Positions 53,501 through 61,839 of a stretch of DNA of 64,000 bases are shown here, piece by piece. The first letter of the stretch is position 1. Each line of letters starts with the position of its first letter. The stretch is from assembly GCA_963734665.1 (NCBI GenBank), contig CAVTIR010000008.1, forward strand, positions 248,001 to 312,000, given 5' to 3'. Position numbers and translations under genes: made by a program. A model generated the notes under the pieces. The model was not told the DNA's origin, did not search any database, and saw only the letters and a program-made list of their open reading frames with translations. This DNA is from Trebonia sp963734665. Lineage in GTDB: Bacteria; Actinomycetota; Actinomycetes; Streptosporangiales; Streptosporangiaceae.

Positions 53501-53917
53501 CTTCATCCAGAACACCTGGGCGATGGTGACCGTCTCGCCGTAGCCCTCGTTGGTGAAGACGCCGAGGATGACGCTGAACTTCGTCGCATCGCGCAGGGCG
53601 ACAGGGGCCGTGGTGCCGGTCGCCTCGTTCCGCTCGGATTTGTAGTGGCCGAGCACGTAGGAGCGCAGCGAACGCTCCCTGGTCTCCGCGCCCGCCGCCT
53701 TGTTATAGGAGATGCGGTTGGCGGGCAGCAGCAGCGTGGTGATCGCGTCGACGAGCGTGGACTTGCCTGAGCCGATGTCGCCGGTCACCAGGGTGTTCCT
53801 GCCGTTGGCGCGCAGGGCCCAGACCAGGTCGTTGAACGTGCCCCAGTTGCGCAACTCCAGGCGGGCGAGGCGGAAGCCGGGGCTGGCCTGCTCGGATCCT
53901 TGTTCGCGATCTGTCAT
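50492..53917 (-). CDS. jetC: Wadjet type I JetC, MukB/SbcC-like ATPase
   Basis: 1,141 residues from ATG 53917, which overlaps the jetB stop (ATGA). Walker A VTGDIGSGKSTLVDAI at 44-59, with LRNWGTFND just before (typical opening). Central coiled coils (about 290-430 and 640-830) flank a hinge region around VPDRHYAAVSDWINGHHLSG. C-terminus: signature SGGQKEKLAYTILAASLAYQ, Walker B FAVIDEAFGRGSDEST and the switch segment LLIVTPLQKIHVIEPYV. It is the SMC-type motor of the complex. No truncation seen; the extreme C-terminus is made of short repeats. Confidence 0.95.
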   Translation of the reverse strand: MTDREQGSEQASPGFRLARLELRNWGTFNDLVWALRANGRNTLVTGDIGSGKSTLVDAITTLLLPANRISYNKAAGAETRERSLRSYVLGHYKSERNEATGTTAPVALRDATKFSVILGVFTNEGYGETVTIAQVFWMKASDMAGQPDRFFVTADSDLSISPHFSDFGSEMAQLRKRLRAHPGVRIHDGFPEYGKDFRRRLGIESEQAMELFHQTVSMKSVGNLTQFVREHMLEPFDAARATRDIVDHFEDLTRAHEAVLRAQAQLDALTPLLADCDAHDKVAAETTALTAQREALPFYYADHKARLVERQLSNLATERTRLTVQGEQLAERLERLRDREKQLHVERAGHGGDRLAQIEQRISDMDKTRSARAARAAIFADSLTKVGLDPVVTAGHFATRRSQIGAARVAAQESIAASQNKLTEAAVAKRKLDEDAADVNKELRSLQAHKNNIPAKDLELRMRLCRELRLTEESLPFAGELIAVREEESDWEGAAERLLRGFALSVLVPDRHYAAVSDWINGHHLSGRIVYYRVPQVAGIVPPDLGGTRLSAKLEVKDSPFAPWLERELAHRADLECVETMAEFRRMPKAITKAGQVKGSGGRHEKDDRFGIEDRSRYVLGWSNERKIDALITKATALAALIAKADKELAAHGTAVKAAIARGEILAGLHATNEFAEIDFQSVVNEIADLRAEHDRLTAASAELAQLDEQLGAVQLEIKDTDERRSSVEGKLGGLAQSIAAAQAAQRDVQQVLAEPGCEPAREHFAAITSLLTNAGHTLPGSLDACDKAEAAAVREITKLAEKHGERKGRLATKIVTAMTDFRRQYPVETNELDSAVEAADGYRELHGRLSRDDLPRFRSTFKTYLNKNTIMEIAQFQAQLNRQSDLIRERIDTINRSLVGVDYNRDRYIRLEPEPTPNAEIKDFRSDLRACTDNAVSPDPDDDQYSEQKFLQVKRIIERFKGRDGQTETDQKWTRLVTDVRNWFTFSASERYREDDTEYERYADSAGKSGGQKEKLAYTILAASLAYQFKLDWGAAKSRNFQFAVIDEAFGRGSDESTRFALELFGKLGLQLLIVTPLQKIHVIEPYVSAVCFVDNPTSMDSRLTNLTIEEYHAQRLARDLSTQVAVSVLEMPVLEMPVA

Positions 53918-54519
53918 TCGTCGTCTCCGCTTGCGGCCGCGTCTGCCGTGAGCGTGGCGGCGTACTCGGCGAGCCTGGTGTCGAAATCGGCGAGCCACTG
54001 GCCGTCGACGAAGGCCTTGAGGATGCGGCGGACCTCGTAGACGGGTTCCGTGCTCTTGGCAGGACGCAGGAAGCCGAACTCGACCGCCTTGTTGATGTGC
54101 GCGTCGATTTGGTCGACGAGGCGGGCCTCGTTGCTCGTGGCGGGCAGGAAGACGCGAAGCATCTCGGTGATCTGGGCTTTCGTCAGCATGAGCTTTGTGT
54201 CGCCGCCCTGGGCGTCGAACTCGGCGAGCTTCTTGCGCAGCAGCGCGAGCAGCAGGCTTACGTGGAAGGACAGCGACCGGCGCGGGATCAGCCTGGGGAC
54301 CTGCCTGTCGTCGCCGGAGTCGGCGGGGCGCTGGCGGAGATACGCGTACCCTTCGGCTTCGTCGATGACGACCTGCAGGCCGAGGACTTCAACGTAGTCC
54401 CTGACCTGAGGCTGAAGCTGGAGCAGGTGCTGCCAGGCCTTGTCGTGCGTGTCCCGGTACACGACGCCCTTCATGAGCTGGATGACGGGGACGGACAGGT
54501 CGGGCTCGGTCCCGCTCAT
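53914..54519 (-). CDS. jetB: Wadjet type I JetB (DUF4194), MukE-like
   Basis: 201 residues with the DUF4194 pattern: VIQLMKGVVYRDTHDKAW, LQVVIDEAEGYAYLRQRP, LIPRRSLSFHVSLLLALLRK and FVDGQWLADFDTRLAEYA. Two winged-helix units as in MukE/kite proteins. It overlaps both neighbours by four bases (ATGA), so jetA, jetB and jetC are translationally coupled. Part of the DNA-clamping JetABC core. Confidence 0.93.
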   Translation of the reverse strand: MSGTEPDLSVPVIQLMKGVVYRDTHDKAWQHLLQLQPQVRDYVEVLGLQVVIDEAEGYAYLRQRPADSGDDRQVPRLIPRRSLSFHVSLLLALLRKKLAEFDAQGGDTKLMLTKAQITEMLRVFLPATSNEARLVDQIDAHINKAVEFGFLRPAKSTEPVYEVRRILKAFVDGQWLADFDTRLAEYAATLTADAAASGDDE

Positions 54520-56033
54520 GGCGCGCTCCTGGTCGCCGTGGGGGCTGCCGCGACGCGGGCCTTGGTAAACGTGACCCTCGGCAGCGTGGCCGTCCTCGCC
54601 TGGCCGTCGGGCCCGGTCCAGCTGACCCGCTCGGTGCGGGCCTCGTCGTAGACGATCGTGAACGCGTCGTCTCGCAGCGACAGGTAGGCGACGAGCTCGG
54701 CGACCCCGTGGGTGAGCGGCCGCGCGGCGATGAGGGCGGCAAGGCCGACCTGGCCCTCACGGCGGAGCGCGGCACGGACGCTGGCGCGGAGCGGGCCGGG
54801 GTCGACGTAGACCTGCTCGAAGAGGGCGGCCGGATTGGTTTCGTCGGCACCGGTGGCGGGGCGGATTCCGCCGCTGTCGATGCGGGCCTTGCTGATCGGG
54901 GCGTAGAGCGGGCGCTCCAGCGGAAGCCTGATCGCCGGGGCGTCGTCGTCGATCTGCATCGTGAGGCCCGCCGTCCGCTCGTCCCTGAGCTTGAGGGCGC
55001 GGGCCTCGATGTCGCGCAGCAGGTCGATCACCCGCCTGTTCTCGAACCACACCTGGTCATCAAGGAACCTCCGCAGCTGCTCGGACAGCTGGCGCACGGT
55101 CCGCTGGGTGCTTCTCGCGGCGTCCAGCCAGTCATGGTGGACATGCCTGAGGCGCGGGTCTCGCTCCGCGGCGTCGGCGAGCTCATGGACCTTGTCCAGC
55201 AACTCTGACAGTTCCTCCTGGCGGGCCTGGGAGAGCAAGAAGTCATGGAACGCCTGGAACGATCTCCCCTGGTCGGAGCCGGCGATCGATTCCCGGCTGC
55301 CGAGCACGTCGTCGAGCAGCTCGCCCTTGCCGCCCTGCCAGCCGGCGATCTTCTCCCGCAGTTGGCGGTCGAGCTTCCTGAAGTTGTCCTCCACCTCACG
55401 GAAGTCGCTAAGCAGCTCACGGGCCGTCGCGGAGAGCTGCTGGTAGCGATCGCGGACGGCACTTGGGTCGAGCATCGTGAGGCCGCCTGACTCGATGCGG
55501 GCGATCTCGTCGTCGAGCTTCCGCTGCTGGCGCCTCAGCTCGTCAATCCGGGTCTGCGGATCGGACTCGGTGCCGAGCACGATCTGGCGGAGCAGCTCGA
55601 AGACCGTGTTGAGCCGGGACTCGGTGCCGACGAAGTCGCGCTCCCCCAAAACGCGGACCCACTGCAGCGCTTTCTCTACCGCCGGGGTGGCATCGAAGTG
55701 CGGCTCGTCGCTGCCCTCGGGGTAGTACTTGCGCAGCCAGCCCTGCTCCGGGGACGCCCAGTCGTCGAGGTAGTCCTTGGGTTTCCTCGGGTAGCTCCTC
55801 GGGGTCCGCTCGTTCAGCGCGTAGAGCACGTCGTCTAGGCGGCCGGCCAGGTCCGTCGCCGAGATCGAGCGGACGTTCTCCGCGACGAAAACCTGGTACA
55901 AGAAGCTGAGCACGAGCGGTGCACTATCAGCGCGCAGCAGTCGCCACGCCGGACTGTTGGCGCGCAGCCAGGCGATGTCGTCGAAGTCGAGGCCCCCTGC
56001 CATGCGGCTTATCGTAGGGGCGGGGTCCGACAT
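54516..56033 (-). CDS. jetA: Wadjet type I JetA (DUF3375), MukF-like kleisin
   Basis: 505 residues, first gene of the operon. DUF3375 features: LRANSPAWRLLRADSAPLVL at the N-terminus, LDDWASPEQGWLRKYYPEGS, GTESRLNTVFELLRQIVLGT and the helical DNHLRELSEQLRRFLDDQVW-like middle (RQLSEQLRRFLDDQVWFENR). It ends with a winged helix (GVAELVAYLSLRDDAFTIVY). It connects the JetC heads as kleisin. The start is MSDPAP at 56033; MAGGLDF at 56003 is an alternative, but neither has a strong ribosome site. Confidence 0.93.
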   Translation of the reverse strand: MSDPAPTISRMAGGLDFDDIAWLRANSPAWRLLRADSAPLVLSFLYQVFVAENVRSISATDLAGRLDDVLYALNERTPRSYPRKPKDYLDDWASPEQGWLRKYYPEGSDEPHFDATPAVEKALQWVRVLGERDFVGTESRLNTVFELLRQIVLGTESDPQTRIDELRRQQRKLDDEIARIESGGLTMLDPSAVRDRYQQLSATARELLSDFREVEDNFRKLDRQLREKIAGWQGGKGELLDDVLGSRESIAGSDQGRSFQAFHDFLLSQARQEELSELLDKVHELADAAERDPRLRHVHHDWLDAARSTQRTVRQLSEQLRRFLDDQVWFENRRVIDLLRDIEARALKLRDERTAGLTMQIDDDAPAIRLPLERPLYAPISKARIDSGGIRPATGADETNPAALFEQVYVDPGPLRASVRAALRREGQVGLAALIAARPLTHGVAELVAYLSLRDDAFTIVYDEARTERVSWTGPDGQARTATLPRVTFTKARVAAAPTATRSAP

Positions 56034-56205
56034 TCCGCCCGCAGATACGGGCAGCGGCCGAAATCGCGGCGCAGTTCGCGGCGCCGCCAGGGGGCGGCCT
56101 GGCCAGATGCTGCCGACGGGAACTGCGCGGCAGGAGGCACGTCCTGCCCTTTTTGCGCCCCGGCAATTAACCGGAAGGATGGGAGTAATCGGGGGGGCAG
56201 TGGCT

Positions 56206-56685
56206 TTACCCGAGGAGGCCGCCCTTGGGCCAGTTCACGACCGTGATGTAGCCCGCCGATTCCGGATGGCTGGTGCCAGGGGCGTAGTCGTAGACCGTGT
56301 GGGTCTGCAGGTTCATGACGAAGACATCGACGATCGCGTACGTCTTCGGGTCGAGCCAGGTGATGTACACCTGGTCATCGCCGATGGGGAGGGCCACGTA
56401 GTCCTCGGTCGGGAACTTCACGCCCACGTTCGGGCCGGCGACCGGGGTGCCGAGGACCGTCCCGTCCGAGTAGACCTGCTGGAAGGTGTTGCCCGTGTTG
56501 GTGCCGAGCGTGTACTTGGCGTCGACCACGAAGCCCTTGAGGTCGAGCCGGTTCAGGCTCACCGGCGGGGAGTTGTGCGCCGGGCTGGCGCTGGCCGTCG
56601 ACGTGGCCGCCGCCACGGCGCCGCCGCACAGCAATGCGGCGGCCAGTCCGGCGGCGGCAAGGCGAACTCGCTTCGTTGCGAACAT
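56206..56685 (-). CDS. Secreted small protein, unknown function
   Basis: 159 residues with a clear Sec signal: basic MFATKRVRLA, a hydrophobic core to about residue 27 and an A-S-A cleavage region. The mature part is beta-rich with short conserved-looking blocks VDAKYTLGTNTGNTFQQVYS, DYVALPIGDDQVYITWLD and YAIVDVFVMNLQTHTVYDYA, reminiscent of lipocalin/MoaF-like barrels; that resemblance is weak. A strong hairpin (56711-56780) lies upstream. Monocistronic. Confidence 0.7.
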   Translation of the reverse strand: MFATKRVRLAAAGLAAALLCGGAVAAATSTASASPAHNSPPVSLNRLDLKGFVVDAKYTLGTNTGNTFQQVYSDGTVLGTPVAGPNVGVKFPTEDYVALPIGDDQVYITWLDPKTYAIVDVFVMNLQTHTVYDYAPGTSHPESAGYITVVNWPKGGLLG

Positions 56686-56710
56686 TTCCCTGTCCCTTCC
56701 TCACTGGGGA

Positions 56711-56780
56711 TGAACCCTTTTCCATCCTGATGAGGCCGACGCAGCAATGTCCGGGACCGGGGACAGGATGAAAGGGTTCA
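56711..56780. terminator. Long hairpin between fadD and the secreted-protein gene
   Basis: TGAACCCTTT (56711-56720) plus CATCCTG (56723-56729) pair exactly with CAGGATG (56764-56770) and AAAGGGTTCA (56771-56780): a 17-bp stem with a 2-base bulge and 34-base loop. It follows the end of the leftward acyl-CoA synthetase operon, where a terminator is expected, and precedes the next leftward gene by 26 bases, so it could also be a 5' leader structure. Confidence 0.55.
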
Positions 56781-56817
56781 CATTCGCACGGAGCGTAGAT
56801 CGAGTTTTGTCTTCCGG

Positions 56818-58476
56818 CTACTGGGGCAGGCTCAGGATTTCGACCGACTTTTCGCGCATCTCGACCTTGCGGACCTTGCCCGTTACTGTCATCGGGAATT
56901 CGTCGGTGATGTGCACGTAACGGGGGATCTTGTAATGGGCGAGCTTGCCGGAGCAGAATTCCCTTAGTGATTCTGGCGTGATGGGAGTGGCGCCGGGGCG
57001 GAGCCTGATCCAGGCCATGAGCTCCTCGCCGTACTTGGCGTCCGGCACGCCGATCACCTGGGCGTCCAGGATGTCGGGGTGGGTGTAGAGGAACTCCTCG
57101 ACCTCACGGGGATAGATGTTCTCGCCGCCGCGGATGACCATGTCCTTAATGCGGCCAGTGATCGACAGGTAGTCGTCGTCGTCCATCACCGCCAGGTCGC
57201 CGGTGTGCATCCACCGAGCCGCGTCGATGACCTCGTTCGTCTTGTCCGGCTGGCGCCAGTAGCCGAGCATGACGCTGTAGCCCCTGGTGCACAGCTCGCC
57301 TGGCGCGCCCCGTTCCACGGTCAGCCCGGTGGCGGGGTCGACGACCTTGACCTCGAGGTGCGGGCCTGCCCGGCCAACGGTGGCCACCCGTCGCTCGATG
57401 GAGTCGTCTGTCCTGGTTTGCGTGGACACCGGGGACGTCTCGGTCATGCCGTAGCAGATGCTGACCTCGGACATGCCCATCCGGTCGATGACCTGCTTCA
57501 TCACCTCGACCGGGCAGGGTGAGCCCGCCATGATGCCGGTCCTGAGGCTAGACAGGTCGTAGGAGTCGATGCCGGGGACTGCCAACTCCGCGATGAACAT
57601 CGTGGGGACGCCGTAGAGGGAAGTGCAGCGTTCGTTCTGCACTGCTTCGAGGGTCATCACCGGGTCGAATACCGGGGCCGGGATGATCATGGCCGCGCCG
57701 TGGCTGGTGGCGGCCAGGTTGCCCATCACCATGCCGAAGCAGTGGTAGAAGGGGACGGGAATGCAGATCTTGTCTTCTTCGGTGTAGTGGCAAAGCTCGC
57801 CGACGAAGAAGCCGTTGTTGAGGATGTTGTGGTGGCTGAGGGTGGCGCCCTTCGGGAAGCCCGTGGTGCCCGAGGTGTACTGGATGTTGATGGGGTCATC
57901 GGCGGAGAGCTTGATGGCTTCGAGTTCCGCGTTACGGATCGAAATATCGGCGTATTTCCCGGTTTCGAGCAATTCACGCCAGGCGTCGGAGTCGAGGAGG
58001 ACGACCTGCTCCAGGTCCGCGCAGCGTGGCCTTACCTCGGCGATCATGGCGACGTAGTCGGAGGTCTTCAGCCGCTGGGCGGCGATCAGCAGCTTGCAGC
58101 CCGACTGGTTGAGCACGAACTCGAGCTCGCTGGTGCGGTACGCGGGGTTGATGTTGACGAGGATCGCGCCGATCTTGGCGGTCGCGTACTGCGTGACGAC
58201 CCACTCGGCCCTGTTCGGCGACCAGATGCCCACGCGGTCGCCTTTGCCGGTGCCTGCCTGGAGAAGGGAGTACGCGAGGGCGTCGACCTCGTCCTTGAGC
58301 TCCGCGTAGGTGTAGCGCAGGCCGGCCGGGACGTCGACCAGGGCGAGGCGGCCGGGGAAGGCGGCGGCCGTCCGGTCGAAGTTCGCGCCGATCGTGTCGC
58401 CGAGCAGCGGCGTGTCGCTCGTCGCCGACGTGTAGCTGAGCTCCGCGCGCGTGGCCAACCTGATGGGCTCGCTCAT
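56818..58476 (-). CDS. AMP-binding acyl-CoA synthetase
   Basis: 552 residues of the ANL superfamily, fatty-acyl-CoA synthetase type. P-loop-like motif IQYTSGTTGFPKGATLSH, acyl-adenylate motif VSICYGMTETSPVS, hinge YLSITGRIKDMVIRGGENIY and the catalytic Lys in MTVTGKVRKVEMRE. It activates a medium- to long-chain acid with ATP and joins it to CoA. Its ATG overlaps the stop of the GAP1-like gene (ATGA), with GGGGAGATCC as ribosome site inside that gene, so it is the last gene of the vWA-GTPase-GAP1 operon, an unexpected partner. Confidence 0.94.
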   Translation of the reverse strand: MSEPIRLATRAELSYTSATSDTPLLGDTIGANFDRTAAAFPGRLALVDVPAGLRYTYAELKDEVDALAYSLLQAGTGKGDRVGIWSPNRAEWVVTQYATAKIGAILVNINPAYRTSELEFVLNQSGCKLLIAAQRLKTSDYVAMIAEVRPRCADLEQVVLLDSDAWRELLETGKYADISIRNAELEAIKLSADDPINIQYTSGTTGFPKGATLSHHNILNNGFFVGELCHYTEEDKICIPVPFYHCFGMVMGNLAATSHGAAMIIPAPVFDPVMTLEAVQNERCTSLYGVPTMFIAELAVPGIDSYDLSSLRTGIMAGSPCPVEVMKQVIDRMGMSEVSICYGMTETSPVSTQTRTDDSIERRVATVGRAGPHLEVKVVDPATGLTVERGAPGELCTRGYSVMLGYWRQPDKTNEVIDAARWMHTGDLAVMDDDDYLSITGRIKDMVIRGGENIYPREVEEFLYTHPDILDAQVIGVPDAKYGEELMAWIRLRPGATPITPESLREFCSGKLAHYKIPRYVHITDEFPMTVTGKVRKVEMREKSVEILSLPQ

Positions 58477-60827
58477 GGATCTCCCCTTCGTCCCTCTCCG
58501 GTGAGGTCAATGGCTAAAGCATGGCTGACCGGCCCCTGCATAAACAAGGTGTGCCGGGCGTGCACCGGCGTCCAGCCGGCTGGCACGGTCGCGGCCGGGC
58601 CGGCTGGCACGGTCGGCGCCGGCATGGTCGGCGCGCCGTGCTGGAAGACGTGGGGAATGACGACGGATTGGAAGATGGCGAAGAGCACCGCGAGCACGAT
58701 CAAGATCAAGACCACGAGCCCAGCAATGCCATTGATGTTCCAGGGGCTGCCCTGGGAGCGGAGAGGGTTGTACAGGCGGCCCTCACCGGGCTTGAAGGCG
58801 TCTGGCACCCACGGCTGCCCGGCGGGGTCGCGCAGAGGGGGCAGAGGGGTGGGAGTCCCCCCGGCGCGCCGTCGGCCCTGCCGCAGCAGCCGGTCCGTCA
58901 AGCGGGTGCCGCGTACGGCCGCTATCTCCTGGTCTGAGGCGCCCTGGGCGCGCAGGAAGGCCTGCTGGGCGTACTTGCGGTTGCCGTCACGGGTCATCGC
59001 GATGACTGCCTGCCTCAGCGCCGCGGTTGGCTGGCAGGCCGCGTTCCCGAAGATCCGGTCGATGTCCTCCCTGGTGAGCGAATCGCCAAAGGCGAGGCCA
59101 AGGACCGTCCTCAGCCGACTGACCTGCGAGCTCAGGTCGTCTCCGTAGATGTACTCAAGCAGCCACGTAAGGTACCCCCGGCCAGCGAGCAGGGTCTCCA
59201 AGTCACCGCCGCCGTACCTGGCCAGATAGCCGATCGCCCAGTCAAGCGTCACCGCTCCGTGCCGCCGCCCCAACCTTCTTGAGAGCGCCGCCGTGATCAC
59301 TGCGTCAAGCGGCTCGGCGCAGGACACCGGCCGTCGCTCCTGGCGGGCGGCGTCCATCCAGCGCTCACCGCGGAAGCCCGGCTGCCCCTCACGGGCGAGC
59401 AGGTAGGCGAGCCAGCCGGACGCGGGGAACTTGGCAAGGGCCGTCCGCAGCGAGGTGTGCAGCGGGAAGCCGACGGATCCCTCGATGTCGCAGAAGCCGT
59501 CATACGTGAGCTCGGGGCCGAAGGCCACCCGGAGCAACTGGTCGTAGAGCGGGCCCTTGAGCTGCGGCGACAGCCGGCCGTCGTCGACGAGCAGCTGACG
59601 CCAGCAGACGAGCTGCCGGTACTGGTGTTGGATCTCGACGGGAGCGGCCGGCTGGTCCTCGCCGCCGAGGTAGCGGCGCAGGCGCTTGGTCGCGTCCTTG
59701 ACCGCTTCTTTAACCGCCTCCGGGTCTAGGTCCGCCGCTCTCAGGTCCGTGCCGAGATCCTCGAGCGTCGCCTGCACGCTCTTGTCCTCGGGCAGGTTGC
59801 CTACCATGCGGCGGATGTCCGCAGCGGCGAAGCGCACCGGGACGACCTGATCGGCGAGCATCGCCGGCGCGTGGCCCTTCACGTCATTCAGCCATTGCCT
59901 GTAGAGTCCGGCCACCTGGTCCGGGATGTCGATCTCGTCGAGTTTGCCCCACTTCACCCGGAAGTCCTCGCCCCGGGACCGGCCGCTCGCCAGCCTGCCG
60001 CCCGCCCTCGGCACGCTAGCGAAGAACAGCCGCAGCTTCAGGTCCTGGGAGGTACTGCTCGCTGACGTCGCGGCGGACATGGTGGCGCGCAGCCCGTAAG
60101 GGAGCACTGCCATCACCGTGTCTACGAACTGCAGCCGCTCGGCGAGCTTGATGTCGTCAGCGCCGAGGACGCAGATCTGGCGACCAGTCAGCAGCATGGT
60201 CGCCACCTGCTCCGCCTGCTTCCTGATGGTGCCGCGCCTGATGATGGGGGACGGCTCATCCGGCAGCGTCACCCGGACCAGCTCGGTGCGCCCGGCCGGG
60301 AGCTGAAGGCCGGACACGGCCTCGATGAGGTCCCGGTAGCCAAGCGCCTGGTCCTGATAGGTCAGCACGAGCTCCGCGAGCTGCGCGTACCGCAGGCAGA
60401 ACAGGCGGACGAACACGATCGGCCGGCCTGCCGCGTCCCTGTGGCTGCGGCCTCCTGCCTGCCTCGGGTCCGGGGGGGCGAGCTCGTGCACACCGAGCGC
60501 GATGTATTCGGGCTCCCTGTCTGCGCCGGGAATCCAGCTCACCGTGTACTGGGGCAGGCTGTCGAGCTCGCCCGGGGAGTACCGGGTGATGATCTCGCTG
60601 AAGTCCTTCTCGCGCAGCCCTTCTTTACTGCACCGCAGCACGTGGTAGGACGTCTCGTTCGCCTCTTTGCCCCACAGGGCCCACTCGGCGGCGATCACCC
60701 TCGGCGCCGCCGCGGCTGCGACGACCGCCTCCGCCTCGCCAGGGAGGAGGGGCTCGATGTCCGGCCGCGTCGGGCCTGGCGGCCAGACGGTGTCGCTGGC
60801 CGACGGGATGATGTCGAGTTCGTCCAC
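58473..60827 (-). CDS. GAP1-like GTPase-associated protein with C-terminal membrane helix
   Basis: 784 residues. The N-terminal part has AAEWALWGKEANETSYHVLR, DFSEIITRYSPGELDSLPQY and IVFVRLFCLRYAQLAEL; the middle has FVDTVMAVLPYGLRATMSAA, then LKLRLFFASVP. These match my recollection of the GAP1 N/M domains that accompany conflict-system GTPases. A helical C-terminal region follows, then one membrane helix (about 708-732, IAGLVVLILIVLAVLFAIFQ) and a Pro/Ala tail outside. It overlaps the GTPase stop by one base and fadD by four. Role inferred: membrane-anchored partner or regulator of the GTPase. Confidence 0.65.
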   Translation of the reverse strand: MDELDIIPSASDTVWPPGPTRPDIEPLLPGEAEAVVAAAAAPRVIAAEWALWGKEANETSYHVLRCSKEGLREKDFSEIITRYSPGELDSLPQYTVSWIPGADREPEYIALGVHELAPPDPRQAGGRSHRDAAGRPIVFVRLFCLRYAQLAELVLTYQDQALGYRDLIEAVSGLQLPAGRTELVRVTLPDEPSPIIRRGTIRKQAEQVATMLLTGRQICVLGADDIKLAERLQFVDTVMAVLPYGLRATMSAATSASSTSQDLKLRLFFASVPRAGGRLASGRSRGEDFRVKWGKLDEIDIPDQVAGLYRQWLNDVKGHAPAMLADQVVPVRFAAADIRRMVGNLPEDKSVQATLEDLGTDLRAADLDPEAVKEAVKDATKRLRRYLGGEDQPAAPVEIQHQYRQLVCWRQLLVDDGRLSPQLKGPLYDQLLRVAFGPELTYDGFCDIEGSVGFPLHTSLRTALAKFPASGWLAYLLAREGQPGFRGERWMDAARQERRPVSCAEPLDAVITAALSRRLGRRHGAVTLDWAIGYLARYGGGDLETLLAGRGYLTWLLEYIYGDDLSSQVSRLRTVLGLAFGDSLTREDIDRIFGNAACQPTAALRQAVIAMTRDGNRKYAQQAFLRAQGASDQEIAAVRGTRLTDRLLRQGRRRAGGTPTPLPPLRDPAGQPWVPDAFKPGEGRLYNPLRSQGSPWNINGIAGLVVLILIVLAVLFAIFQSVVIPHVFQHGAPTMPAPTVPAGPAATVPAGWTPVHARHTLFMQGPVSHALAIDLTGEGRRGDP

Positions 60828-61828
60828 TAGCCCACCACCCTTGCCAGCTGGTTCCCCAGCCAGATAATCGGCTCGGTGACGTTGATCGGCCGGACGTCCC
60901 CACGCACCCGGCCGCGGTCAAGCTCTGTCGCCCCGGGAATGTGCTGCTGGTAGTCCCGTGGATTGAAGACGCCCGTCGATTGATCGACGTAAAAACCGAT
61001 CGCGGATGTGACGAAGTACCGAATCCTCGCCGGCTCGAATGTCTCCTCAAGGATTGGCAGGACGCGGCGCGCGGTCCGCGTTTTCGACACGACGCAGACC
61101 CTGCTGAAGAATTCTCGCGCGTCACTTTCCATCACACGAGGGAAATAAGGCGGGTCGATATCGAAGTCGACGATCCCCATCCGGTTCGCGGCATCGAGCA
61201 TTCGCGGCTCGTCGAACTTGGTGATGCAGACGGCCACGTAGTGCGGCAGCCTGCCGTGCGGCTTCAGACGGCTGTCAAGCTCGGCCAGCACGCCGAATGT
61301 GTGCTCAAACGCGTCGCCGAACTTGTGCTCCCTGATCGGGTCGTAAAAGAACACGATCCCCGTGCTGTTCGCCAGGTTGGTGACGAACCGCTGGGTCACC
61401 GCGCGGCGCGTGGACTTGCTGGCGCTTGCCACCTCGCCGGCGGCGTCGACCACGGTCAGCGGGATCACCACGTCAGAGCGCCTGCGTCGCGAGCCGTACC
61501 ACTGCCGCTCCCTGCTCGGTACCCTGCCGACCAGGGACCAGTGGTATTCCTCCACGTCCACGGTCGCGTCGGGAAAGGTTCCCTGGTTCACCAGGGTGTC
61601 GGTGAACGAGACCAGCTTTTCCGTCGAGCCCTCGTCCTCGCCGCGCAGCCGCCAGCCCGTTTGCTGGTCGAAGAGGGCGCCGTAGAGTGCCGCGAGGAAA
61701 CTCGTCTTCCCGGTCGCCGTGGCACCCCAGAGCGTGATTCCCTTGTCGAGGACCGTCTCCTGATGCGGCGGCACTAGTTGAGGACCCTCGGGCACCGGGC
61801 GCCCGGCACGAGGGAAAGACACCGACAA
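60827..61828 (-). CDS. TRAFAC-type GTPase of a probable conflict system
   Basis: 333 residues. G1/Walker A is ITLWGATATGKTSFLAALYG (about residues 31-50), G3 is IPLTVVDAAGEVA, G4 is VAVCITKFDEPRM (TKxD, guanine-specific) and G5 is probably FVTSAIGF. The LYG after the P-loop and a long variable switch region match the single-chain 'double-GTPase/TRAFAC clade' proteins of actinobacterial gene clusters. It would act as a nucleotide-controlled switch for the neighbouring GAP1-like and vWA-like proteins. Tightly packed between them. Confidence 0.85.
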   Translation of the reverse strand: MSVSFPRAGRPVPEGPQLVPPHQETVLDKGITLWGATATGKTSFLAALYGALFDQQTGWRLRGEDEGSTEKLVSFTDTLVNQGTFPDATVDVEEYHWSLVGRVPSRERQWYGSRRRRSDVVIPLTVVDAAGEVASASKSTRRAVTQRFVTNLANSTGIVFFYDPIREHKFGDAFEHTFGVLAELDSRLKPHGRLPHYVAVCITKFDEPRMLDAANRMGIVDFDIDPPYFPRVMESDAREFFSRVCVVSKTRTARRVLPILEETFEPARIRYFVTSAIGFYVDQSTGVFNPRDYQQHIPGATELDRGRVRGDVRPINVTEPIIWLGNQLARVVG

Positions 61829-61839
61829 GTCAGCTCACC

